Below, piece by piece: positions 24,005-32,028 of a stretch of DNA of 48,164 nucleotides. Source of the stretch: Acidobacteriaceae bacterium. Its GTDB lineage: Bacteria; Acidobacteriota; Terriglobia; Terriglobales; Acidobacteriaceae. The stretch is taken from NCBI GenBank assembly GCA_003142935.1, contig PLOG01000095.1:14182-62345 (forward strand), read 5' to 3'. The notes under the pieces were generated by a model. The model saw only the letters and a program-made list of their open reading frames with translations. It had not been told where the DNA came from and made no database searches. A program made the position numbers and the translations under genes. Positions within the stretch are counted from its first letter, which is position 1; each line of letters begins with the position of its first letter.

Positions 24005-26086
24005 TCATCGCACCGACCCCAACGACATAACTTGCGTCATGGGAGGAATCTCCGATGGCGATATGACAACAATTTTGGGAATGAACGGCTCGAGAACCCG
24101 CCTCAGATAGAAACGGCCGGGCGACGAGCAGAGAAGCACCGGCGGAGCAACGGCAATCTGCTCGCCGAGCATTGCGCGCAACCCTTCCAGCACTCTTCGC
24201 GCCACGGAGAGCTGGATTGCTCCACCGGTTCCCATCTGTTGAGTTTGGGTGGCCGACCGGGCACATTCCTCCTCAATCGAGCTTTCGAGCGTGACGACCT
24301 TCAGACGTCCACTCTCATCAAGAAGCGGGCGAATCAAGGCGCGCCCCAGGGTATGTCTTGCGGCTTCAACCAGGATGACTGGATTCTTGTTCGTCGCGGC
24401 CGTTTCGACCAGAGTTTCGAGGATCGTACCCAGATCGCGAATCGAGACCTGTTCCCTGAGCAACTGCTGAAGCACCTTCTGCACCTCTCCCAGCGTCATT
24501 AGTTTCGGAATCAACTCATCCACAAGTTTGGGATGAGAATCGCTTAGCCTGTCCACGAGCCGCTTTGTTTCTTGACGCGTCAGCAGATCGTGAGCATTGC
24601 GCTTGATCAGTTCCGAAAGATGCGCAGCCAGAATCGAAGTGTGATCGACGACGGCACATCCCGCAGCGATAGCCTGAGCCTGCAAATCGGGAGTAATCCA
24701 TTTTGCGGGCGAGTCGAATGCAGGCTCGCGTGTATCCTGACCGGGCAAATCTCCAGGCTTCAGATTTGAATTAACGGCGAGCAGACGGTCGCGCCGCATC
24801 TCCCAGCGTGCAATCTCAACGCCGCGAAGATAGATAACATACTCTTTCTCTTTCAGAGACAAGTTATCCGTGATGTGGATCGATGGAACAAGGAACCCGA
24901 GGGTCTGAGCCAGATTCTTGCGGAGCGATTTAACGCGCGCCAGCAACTGGCCTCCCTGCTTGACGTCGACGAGCGGCACAAGCCCTACGCCTACCTCAAG
25001 CATCAGTTCGTCGAGTTTCAAAACTGCGTCCATCGGATCGACAGCGGCAGTTCCCGCCTTGTCACCCCGTGCGGATGCCGACTTGGCGCTCGACGCAACC
25101 TCCGCGGGAGTAGGCGGTTTCATCTTCCACGCGGCAAACATTGTTACGCCGCCCAGAGCCATAAACGAAATTTTTGGCATTCCCGGAATGAGTGCCAGGG
25201 ACAGAAGGCAACCGCTGACGATCCACAGAGGCCGCGCTGTTTTGAAAACCTGTTTGCCGATGTCCGTGCCCAAAGAGTGGTCCGACGCGGCCCGTGTAAC
25301 GACGATGCCGCCGGCCACAGAGACCAGCAGCGACGGGATGATTGCGACCAGCCCATCGCCTACAGTCAGAATCGTGTAGGTCTTGAGCGCATCCTGGAAT
25401 GGCATTCCCTGCTGGAAAACACCGATAAGAAATCCAGCGATTATGTTGATCGCGGTAACAAGAATGGTGGCAAGCGAGTCTCTCTGGCTGAATCGGGCCG
25501 CGCCATCCATGGAACCGCAGAACTCGGCTTCGCGCGCCACTTGTTCACGGCGCGCGCGCGCCTGGTCGGCGTTGATCAGGCCAGTGTTCAGGTCCGAGTC
25601 AATCGCCATCTGCTTGCCAGGCATGGCGTCGAGAGTGAAGCGGGCCGTCACCTCGGCGGTGCGAACTGCGCCGTGGCTTACGACAAGGTATTGAATGGCA
25701 ATGAGGGCGACGAAGATAACAAAGCCAACAATGTAGTTGCCGCCAACCACAAATTGACCGAATGCCTCAATCACCTTGCCTGCGGCAGATGTGCCTTCGC
25801 TTCCATGCAACAGAATGCGGCGGGTTGCCGCCAGATCGAGCGACAGCCGCATCAGAGTCAATAAGAGAATCATGCTTGGAAATACGGAGAACTCGACGGG
25901 CCGAAGAATCTGGATCGCGGTAAGCAGAACCAGCACCGACGCTGTAATGCTGAGAGTCAGCAACAGATCGAGCGCGATGCCCGGCAGCGGCACGAGCATG
26001 ACGAACACAAGCGCGACGGCTCCCGTTGGAATGATCCACTCGGAGTAGGTGCGGAGCGTATTTAACAGTCCTGACTTTTTATTCAC
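24005..26086 (-). CDS. flhA: Flagellar export gate protein FlhA
   Basis: FlhA is the largest export-gate membrane protein. The 693 residues have eight predicted membrane segments in the first half, with the conserved FHIPEP-region sequences (VFPSMILLLTLMRLSLDLAATR, FVVGGNYIVGFVIFVAL, AMPGKQMAIDSDLNTGLI), and the cytoplasmic FlhA-C domain (DHTSILAAHLSELIKRNAHD, then REQVSIRDLGTILE). The ATG overlaps the flhB stop (ATGA). Confidence 0.97.
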   Translation of the reverse strand: MNKKSGLLNTLRTYSEWIIPTGAVALVFVMLVPLPGIALDLLLTLSITASVLVLLTAIQILRPVEFSVFPSMILLLTLMRLSLDLAATRRILLHGSEGTSAAGKVIEAFGQFVVGGNYIVGFVIFVALIAIQYLVVSHGAVRTAEVTARFTLDAMPGKQMAIDSDLNTGLINADQARARREQVAREAEFCGSMDGAARFSQRDSLATILVTAINIIAGFLIGVFQQGMPFQDALKTYTILTVGDGLVAIIPSLLVSVAGGIVVTRAASDHSLGTDIGKQVFKTARPLWIVSGCLLSLALIPGMPKISFMALGGVTMFAAWKMKPPTPAEVASSAKSASARGDKAGTAAVDPMDAVLKLDELMLEVGVGLVPLVDVKQGGQLLARVKSLRKNLAQTLGFLVPSIHITDNLSLKEKEYVIYLRGVEIARWEMRRDRLLAVNSNLKPGDLPGQDTREPAFDSPAKWITPDLQAQAIAAGCAVVDHTSILAAHLSELIKRNAHDLLTRQETKRLVDRLSDSHPKLVDELIPKLMTLGEVQKVLQQLLREQVSIRDLGTILETLVETAATNKNPVILVEAARHTLGRALIRPLLDESGRLKVVTLESSIEEECARSATQTQQMGTGGAIQLSVARRVLEGLRAMLGEQIAVAPPVLLCSSPGRFYLRRVLEPFIPKIVVISPSEIPPMTQVMSLGSVR

Positions 26087-27189
26087 TGCGGCCTCGTGAC
26101 ATTTCTAACGGTATGTGAAGCTCTCCATTGCGCCTCGCGGGTTCTCACTTCGGCTTGCGCCTTGTAGATCAGGACGAGAATCTCAGCAACAGCGTGATAC
26201 AAAGCAGATGGAATGGGATCGCCGACTTCGACTGTCTTGTAAAGCGCTTGCGCCAAAGGGCGGTTCTCCATCAATGGAATATCCAGTCTCCATGCGATCT
26301 CCTTGATCTTTGCCGCCAGGTTATCGAGACCTTTGGCGACCACCACCGGCGCTTTCATATTCGCTTCGTAACGAAGGGCAACTGCATAATGCGTCGGGTT
26401 CGTAATCACCACGGTGGCTGTCTCGGCGGCTTTCAGCATTTGCCTGCGCCGGGATTGGCGCAGAATCCTCCGCACCCTTGCTTTGCTTTCCGGATTGCCT
26501 TCTGTCTGCCGCAGTTCGTCCTTGATATCCTGGCGGCTCATCTTCAAATCGCCTTCGCTCTTCAACCAGAGCAACATGTAATCGACGCCTGACCAAACGA
26601 GAAGAATCAATCCAGATTTCCAGAACAGTTCGAGGAGAATGCCACCAATCAGGCGTATGAATCCGCGTGCATCGACGGACGTGCTAGTGACGATATATGT
26701 CCAATGAGCCCGAATGGACGCAATCCCAACCCATGCGATGGCGCTGAACGGCAACAGAGACTTGAGAATCGTGCTCACTGCACTTAGCGAGGCGAGCTGA
26801 CGCAGGCGGTCGGGAGGGCTGAGCCGTTCAAACTTGAATGACAGAGCTTCCGGCGCGAAAACAAAACCGCCCTGGGCGAAACCGGCTACGAGCGACATCG
26901 CGAGCCCTGCACCGAGAATCGGAACGACCCAGCGGAGGGCCTGAATGGCCGTCCAGAAAAGAAGTGGACCGTTTGGCTCGATCGAGTCGGAGTTCGCAAG
27001 ATCCAAAGTTGTGCGGAAGAAGCTGGCCCATTGCGGCACGAACCCCCGGCACAGCAAATACATGGCTCCCGCGATGGCACACATCGAGAGCGCGCTGCTC
27101 AATTCGCGCGAACGAGTGACCTGCCCCCGCTCGCGCGCCTTTTGGCGCTGCCGCGGTGTTGCCTGTTCGCTTTTGTTCGAGTCAGCCAT
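26083..27189 (-). CDS. flhB: Export substrate-specificity switch protein FlhB
   Basis: FlhB switches export from rod/hook to filament subunits. The 368 residues have the basic N-terminus (EQATPRQRQKARERGQVTRS), four membrane segments and the autocleavage site NPTH at 264-267 followed by YAVALRYE. The downstream block VVAKGLDNLAAKIKEIA and PLARALY-like PLAQALYKTVEVGDPIP are intact. It follows fliR by 6 nt. Confidence 0.96.
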   Translation of the reverse strand: MADSNKSEQATPRQRQKARERGQVTRSRELSSALSMCAIAGAMYLLCRGFVPQWASFFRTTLDLANSDSIEPNGPLLFWTAIQALRWVVPILGAGLAMSLVAGFAQGGFVFAPEALSFKFERLSPPDRLRQLASLSAVSTILKSLLPFSAIAWVGIASIRAHWTYIVTSTSVDARGFIRLIGGILLELFWKSGLILLVWSGVDYMLLWLKSEGDLKMSRQDIKDELRQTEGNPESKARVRRILRQSRRRQMLKAAETATVVITNPTHYAVALRYEANMKAPVVVAKGLDNLAAKIKEIAWRLDIPLMENRPLAQALYKTVEVGDPIPSALYHAVAEILVLIYKAQAEVRTREAQWRASHTVRNVTRPQ

Positions 27190-27195
27190 TGAATT

Positions 27196-27966
27196 TCAAC
27201 CCGCCAGATGAAATATTCGCTCGCCGTTTGCCATCGCATCCATGAACAAGCGACGGAAAAGGTCGGGCCAGTATTTAAGCGTTGCGATCAGAACCAGGAT
27301 CCCCAACATGCTCTTGACTGCCGGCCCCAGCAGCATGAGAGGCATTTGTGGTGAAGCCTTTCCAAGCAAACCGAGGATGATATCCGCCGCCAGGGTTGCG
27401 GAAAGAACGGGGGCAGCGATTTGAACTCCAAGACTGAAGACTTGGCCAACAGCCGTAACTACAGAAAAAGTAAACAGTCCGCTCAAGTGCGCCGTCCCTG
27501 GTGGAACGTCGCGGTAGCTGTTTCCAACGGCGCGGAGAAGCCAGTAATGTACGTCCATTCTCAGGAAGAGCAACATGACGATGCTCTGGTAGAACGTGGC
27601 CATGACGGTTGTATCTACCTGGGTTTGGGGATCGAGAAGGTTGACCAGGGAGTAGCCCATCTGCATACCGAGCACCTGACCGGAAAGCTGCACCGCCTCA
27701 AAAACGATGTTGGTCGCGATTCCCATGCCGGCGCCGACCATGAACTCGGTGACGATCACCAATGGCCAGTTGGTAATGACACGTGGATCGATTACCTGCC
27801 CCACCACCGGATACAGAATCAGCGTCAAGGCGAGAACCAAAATCGCTTTCACGCGCGCGGGGATCACGACGCTGCCAAAAAACGGCGCGAACAACATGAG
27901 GCCCGAGAGCCGCACGCCGATCGTCAGCAGCTTGGTAATGATCGTCAATAGGGGAATCTCAATCAT
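27196..27966 (-). CDS. fliR: Export gate protein FliR
   Basis: This integral membrane protein is part of the FliPQR gate. The product has 256 residues from the ATG at 27966, which overlaps the fliQ stop as ATGA; upstream in-frame sequence runs through fliQ. It contains RLSGLMLFAPFFGSVVIPARVKA and an NIVFEAVQLSGQVLGMQMGYSLVNLLDPQTQVD block typical of FliR, with six hydrophobic segments. Confidence 0.94.
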   Translation of the reverse strand: MIEIPLLTIITKLLTIGVRLSGLMLFAPFFGSVVIPARVKAILVLALTLILYPVVGQVIDPRVITNWPLVIVTEFMVGAGMGIATNIVFEAVQLSGQVLGMQMGYSLVNLLDPQTQVDTTVMATFYQSIVMLLFLRMDVHYWLLRAVGNSYRDVPPGTAHLSGLFTFSVVTAVGQVFSLGVQIAAPVLSATLAADIILGLLGKASPQMPLMLLGPAVKSMLGILVLIATLKYWPDLFRRLFMDAMANGERIFHLAG

Positions 27967-28232
27967 TTGAGGTACCCATGAAAATCGGAAAACGTGGAAA
28001 AGGTGAAATTTGCCAGATGACGCCACATCCACGGCATGCAAACGAACAATGCACCGCCGGTTGCAATCAGACGAGCGACCGTAGAAACCGTTGTGTCCTG
28101 CAACGAAGTAAGCACCTGCACGATGTTGACCACGAGGCTGACGAAGATTGCGACACCCAGAATCGGACCCGCCAGGATAATCACCTCCTGCAGCATCGAG
28201 CGACCGAGCAATACCACCTGATCGATATCCAT
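27963..28232 (-). CDS. fliQ: Export gate protein FliQ
   Basis: The protein has 89 residues with two membrane helices and the family sequence GPILGVAIFVSLVVNIVQVL followed by TSLQDTTVSTVARLIA (usually Q-x-Q-T-L-xF-xP-K in others). It lies 4 nt after fliP and overlaps fliR. Confidence 0.92.
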   Translation of the reverse strand: MDIDQVVLLGRSMLQEVIILAGPILGVAIFVSLVVNIVQVLTSLQDTTVSTVARLIATGGALFVCMPWMWRHLANFTFSTFSDFHGYLK

Positions 28233-28236
28233 GGCC

Positions 28237-29136
28237 TTAGTTAAAACTCCTCATGAGAGAACTGATTAGGAGATGCCACCCATCTACCATGAGAAAAAGC
28301 AGCAATTTGAGCGGGGTGGAAATAACCACAGGCGGCAACTGGAACATGCCCACCGAAGTAGTGATGGAGGCAACCACCATATCGACAATCAGAAAGGGCA
28401 GAAACAAGACAGTGCCGATTTGAAAGCCGGCCTTCAACTCCGACAAGATGTATGCGGGCAGTAATACCCGCATAGACAAATCATCCGGCGAAGCTGGACG
28501 CGGCTCTTTCGCGAGGTCTATAAAGAGCGCAACGTCCTTTTCGCGAACGTAGTGAATCATGAAAGTTCGCAGCGGACCTTCTCCGCGCTTCAGCGCCTCG
28601 ATTGCGGTGATTTGACCTGCCTGCATGGGAGCAATCGCACTGTCGTAGATCCGTTCACCGACCGGCTGCATCAGAAAGAAAGTAAGAATGAGAGAAAGTC
28701 CGATCAGGGTCTGGTTCGACGGCGTTGTCTGCAATCCCAGCGCCTGGCGCAGAAAATGAAAGACAATCAGCAGCCGAGCGAACGGAGTTACGCAGAGAAG
28801 GATCGAGGGAATCAGTGTGAGGACGGTGAGTAAAACAACGATCGACCATGGCACCGATCCACCCGGCACGCCTTGCACTTGCAACACGCCTCCAGTAGCG
28901 GCGGGCGGCGACACTGGACTGTTCATTACGATGATTGGGGCCCCAGGCTGCGTGACATAGGGATAGGGAACATTCGAGGGGTCGATTGCTGGATTCGCCG
29001 CGGGCATTGCGGCATTTGCTTCAGGCGCAACGGTTGCGGACACGCCGGCGCCGGCCTGCGCCACCATGGGAGCAGTGACGGCAAGGGACATGGATGCAAG
29101 CACCGCGCAATGTCCAACCACCTGAAGCAAGGTCAT
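28237..29136 (-). CDS. fliP: Export gate protein FliP
   Basis: The 299 residues begin with a signal-peptide-like segment and a Pro/Ala-rich periplasmic stretch of about 65 residues. The conserved FliP core follows (LLTVLTLIPSILLCVTPFAR, LRQALGLQTTPSNQTLIGLS, TFMIHYVREKDVALFID, LLPAYILSELKAGFQIGT, and a hydrophobic end MFQLPPVVISTPLKLLLF). The start overlaps the fliO stop by 4 nt. Confidence 0.95.
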   Translation of the reverse strand: MTLLQVVGHCAVLASMSLAVTAPMVAQAGAGVSATVAPEANAAMPAANPAIDPSNVPYPYVTQPGAPIIVMNSPVSPPAATGGVLQVQGVPGGSVPWSIVVLLTVLTLIPSILLCVTPFARLLIVFHFLRQALGLQTTPSNQTLIGLSLILTFFLMQPVGERIYDSAIAPMQAGQITAIEALKRGEGPLRTFMIHYVREKDVALFIDLAKEPRPASPDDLSMRVLLPAYILSELKAGFQIGTVLFLPFLIVDMVVASITTSVGMFQLPPVVISTPLKLLLFLMVDGWHLLISSLMRSFN

Positions 29137-29594
29137 CCAGCAAGCTCCGTCAGCCCAGCCGAAGAGTCGAAATCGTCGCGAGGCTTTTGCATCTGATCCA
29201 ATTGCGTGAGGAGCGACACACCGGACGGACCGCCGCCGACAAGGAAGCGGCGGCCATCGGCTTGAATGACCGCAACCAAGCGCTTGTCACCGAGAGTGAC
29301 TGTTTCGAGGACGCGCAACTGTTTCGGAACCGAGCAGCGGCTGTTCAGCCAGGACAGAGCGCGGCCCAACGGGCCAGTATGCGCCATGGCCGGCCGGCGA
29401 TCATTCGGAGGAGCAGGAACGGGCCGCGCCCTCTGTTTGCTGATCGCCGACATTCCCAGTTCTCCCAGATAACTTGAAAATGGCGTTGAAATTTGTTGCA
29501 CACCCGATGCGCAAAGCATCGAGCCAGGTTCGCCGACCGGTTTTCTGGCAAGTTGTTTATTAGAAGATCGATCGATTGAGATTCTTAGATTCAT
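29133..29594 (-). CDS. fliO: FliO-like protein without a membrane segment
   Basis: The frame encodes 153 residues. Only the C-terminal part looks like FliO: LRVLETVTLGDKRLVAVIQA, then GRRFLVGGGPSGVSLL. In classical FliO this cytoplasmic domain follows a single membrane helix, and FliO helps FliP assemble. Here the N-terminal 85 residues are polar and basic and contain no hydrophobic helix. The call rests on the C-terminal pattern and on the position between fliN and fliP, with 4-nt overlaps on both sides. Confidence 0.7.
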   Translation of the reverse strand: MNLRISIDRSSNKQLARKPVGEPGSMLCASGVQQISTPFSSYLGELGMSAISKQRARPVPAPPNDRRPAMAHTGPLGRALSWLNSRCSVPKQLRVLETVTLGDKRLVAVIQADGRRFLVGGGPSGVSLLTQLDQMQKPRDDFDSSAGLTELAG

Positions 29595-29893
29595 GCTTGC
29601 TCCGTAATGCGAACGGCGAGCCGGTCGCCGACCACTTCAAATTCCGTCCAGCCAATCAGCAACTGGTTCACGCGCAATGGCAGGTCGCTACTGTGATGAA
29701 AGGCAGTCTCGACAATCGACCCTTTCTCGAGGGAGAGGAGATCGGCAATCGTGAAGTGCACTATAGGTATTTCGAGCGTGAGGGTGCACGGTAGCCAGGG
29801 AAAGTTCTCGAGCGGATCGCTCTGGACCGGCGCCGTAACGGAGACAACCGGCTTCCCTGGGATGGGATCCAGGTTTTGAACTGCTGCACTCAT
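29591..29893 (-). CDS. fliN: Short FliN-type SpoA-domain protein
   Basis: The protein has 100 residues, essentially one SpoA domain: LTLEIPIVHFTIADLLSLEKGSIVETAFHH, then LPLRVNQLLIGWTEFEVVGDRLAVRITE. It is the second FliN-like protein in the window. The order fliN-fliO-fliP-fliQ-fliR is the classical one, so this copy is in the ancestral place. Whether both copies enter the C-ring or one serves export cannot be told from sequence. Confidence 0.85.
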   Translation of the reverse strand: MSAAVQNLDPIPGKPVVSVTAPVQSDPLENFPWLPCTLTLEIPIVHFTIADLLSLEKGSIVETAFHHSSDLPLRVNQLLIGWTEFEVVGDRLAVRITEQA

Positions 29894-30235
29894 TGGACTC
29901 CTCGTTCGCTCACGTTCTCAGGTCGAGATTTGAAGCCAGACCGGAGTTCCCGCACTGGCCTGACTAAGGCACACTGCGGGGAGCGCTTGCCAGAGGTAAA
30001 AGCAATCGAAGGGCCGGAATTGTAGAGAGGGAAGGGGCCTTTGAGCGAGAGCGCGAATTGCGCTTACATCGCTCATTTCAAAAGGCATATATACGAATAT
30101 GCGTCGACGGGCCAGCTCCATGGCAGGTGAGATAGCCATGAGAGCCGGCGCTCGAAGACGATCGTCTATGACGGCGGGAGTTTATCCCGGCGAAGTCTCT
30201 AATCGTAAGTTAACCGTTGCCTCTTTGCGTTCGAC
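29894..30235 (-). other. Gap between flgE and the fliN-to-flhA genes
   Basis: This 342-nt stretch is the second largest break in the flagellar series. A minus frame of 73 codons (29918-30139) begins MAISPAMELARRRIFVYMPF, but it resembles nothing I recognise. A short palindrome GACGATCGTC lies near 30160. A promoter for fliN-fliO-fliP would be expected here; no sigma28 or sigma54 site was found. Confidence 0.4.
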
Positions 30236-31474
30236 TTAAGTGATGACCTGCAACAGTGCCTGCGACACCTGGTTAAACGTGGTCAGAACCTTCGCACTGG
30301 CCTGATATCCCTGCTGCGCAACAATCATGTTTGAGAATTCCGTGGCGAGGTCTACGTTCGACTCCTCAACAGCACTTCCGGTGATTGCGCCATTGCCGGC
30401 TACGTCAGCCTGTCCGATCACAGCTGCCCCCGAAGCGAATGAAGCCTGATAGTCGTTGTTTGCTATCGGGGTTAGTCCCTGGTTGTTCGCAAAGCTGGCA
30501 ATTGCTATCTGGCCGATAGCAAGCGTCTGACTGTTGCTGAACTGGCCCTGGACGGTTCCGTCGGGAAGGACTGAATAACCGCTGAGCGTTCCAGCCGTAT
30601 AGCCGTTCTGAATGGGGTCAGAGGTTGCGCTGGCTGTATCCTGCTGGGTGATAAGCGGGTTTCCGGCGCTGTCGGCCAAAGCCCAATTCAGGGTCATGGG
30701 CGCAGCCTGGTCGGCAAGCCCAGTAATGCTGATGCCGGGAACCGAACCGGTGGGCGACGTGAGAACTCCAGAAGAATTGAAGGTCATGGTTCCGGATGTG
30801 ATTTGCGTCGCAGGGCCGGTCCCGCCCGTGTCGGCAGCCGGCAGAGTGATGCTATAGTTCCAGGAATTCGGCGCGGTATTGGTGTAAGTGACCGAAAGCA
30901 CGTGCGACTCACCGAGCGAATCGTAAACCGTGATAGGAGTACTGAAGCTGTCTCCCGCCGCGGCGCTCGCATTGAGATTGGTATTCATCTGAAAACTGGT
31001 GGTAGCCGACGCTGGAATAATTCCCGCCTGGCTTACGGTAATCGGAGTCAGCTCGGAGGTTGTTGAGACCACTCCGTTCGAGGCCGGGTATCCCATCACC
31101 AGTTCGCCTTGCGGCGTGCAGAGTTGGCCTGACGAATTGACAGTGAAATCGCCGGAACGCGTATAGTTCGTCTCTCCGTTGCCTTCAACGACAAAGAAGC
31201 CATTTCCCTGCAGTGCCATGTTTGACGCAATGCCCGTCGAGTTGAGGTTTCCATCGGTAAAGTTGGCAATCTTCCCGGCGATCTGGACGCCATCGCCGAT
31301 CTGTATCGGGTCGCCGTTTCCTGAGGTCCCCTGCGCCTGGTTGAAGATGCTTGCAAAGCTAAGGGTCTGATCCTTGTAACCATCTGTGTTCAGGTTTGCC
31401 AGGTTATTGGCGATCACATTAAGCGCTGCCGAGCTGGCAGCCAGGCCTGAGAGTGGAATCGAGAATGCGGACAT
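30236..31474 (-). CDS. flgE: Flagellar hook protein FlgE
   Basis: FlgE polymerises into the hook. The 412 residues have the N-terminal SIPLSGLAASSAALNVIANN with LANLNTDGYKDQTLSF, the middle FlgE domain (TPITVYDSLGESHVLSVTYT) and the C-terminal block EESNVDLATEFSNMIVAQQG followed by YQASAKVLTTFN. It contains only three Lys and one Arg. The ATG overlaps the flgD stop by one base (TAATG). Confidence 0.95.
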   Translation of the reverse strand: MSAFSIPLSGLAASSAALNVIANNLANLNTDGYKDQTLSFASIFNQAQGTSGNGDPIQIGDGVQIAGKIANFTDGNLNSTGIASNMALQGNGFFVVEGNGETNYTRSGDFTVNSSGQLCTPQGELVMGYPASNGVVSTTSELTPITVSQAGIIPASATTSFQMNTNLNASAAAGDSFSTPITVYDSLGESHVLSVTYTNTAPNSWNYSITLPAADTGGTGPATQITSGTMTFNSSGVLTSPTGSVPGISITGLADQAAPMTLNWALADSAGNPLITQQDTASATSDPIQNGYTAGTLSGYSVLPDGTVQGQFSNSQTLAIGQIAIASFANNQGLTPIANNDYQASFASGAAVIGQADVAGNGAITGSAVEESNVDLATEFSNMIVAQQGYQASAKVLTTFNQVSQALLQVIT

Positions 31475-31998
31475 TATTTTGCTCCTGTGTAAGCGGGATA
31501 GGGATTGACTGTTGGCAGTCCAAGGCTGCCGTAGAGATTCATGAGCCCGTTGGTTGCTGTTGTGGCTGGCGATGCTCCGAGAGTTTGGAGGGCGGCTGCC
31601 ACGGCAGCGGCTGCCGTTGAGGATTTTGCCGACGACGAGCTATTGGCCGCCGCTTGAGGCGATGAATTCGCGGAGTTTTGGGACGATGCGGCCTGAGTTC
31701 CCGATGTGCTCGATGAGCTAGGCGACATGTTTTCGAGTGTCTGGTTGATCGAGATGAGCTGATCCAACTGATTCAGCGAAACCATCTGCCCAACCATCTC
31801 AGTAGGATCGACCGGTTGGGTCGGATCCTGATTCTGCAACTCGGTGATCAGAAGGTTCAGGAAGGTAGACTGCAGGCTCGACGATGACGTACTCGAAGTG
31901 CTCGAAGTGCTGCCAGAGCTGCCTGACGTCGAGGCCGCCATCGAGCTCGCGTTTTGAACTGCTGCCGGCATCGCCGGAGCAAAACCTTGAATGTTCAT
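31474..31998 (-). CDS. flgD: Hook scaffold protein FlgD, minimal form
   Basis: FlgD caps the growing hook. Of 174 residues only about 42-92 are recognisable (TFLNLLITELQNQDPTQPVD followed by TEMVGQMVSLNQLDQL), which is the conserved N-terminal FlgD motif. The flanks are low-complexity Ser/Thr/Ala. The Ig-like and Tudor-like C-terminal domains of typical FlgD (about 220 residues) are absent. Confidence 0.88.
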   Translation of the reverse strand: MNIQGFAPAMPAAVQNASSMAASTSGSSGSTSSTSSTSSSSLQSTFLNLLITELQNQDPTQPVDPTEMVGQMVSLNQLDQLISINQTLENMSPSSSSTSGTQAASSQNSANSSPQAAANSSSSAKSSTAAAAVAAALQTLGASPATTATNGLMNLYGSLGLPTVNPYPAYTGAK

Positions 31999-32028
31999 TC
32001 CTCTTTCCTCCCGTAAATCGAAGTGTGC

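Noticed and set aside
24032-25864. Long + strand open frames opposite flhA
   Set aside because: Shadow frames; the flhA translation on the minus strand is conserved throughout.
30512-30519. GCCGATAG on the + strand inside flgE
   Set aside because: Inside a coding region, antisense, with no -35 at the proper spacing and no downstream gene on that strand.
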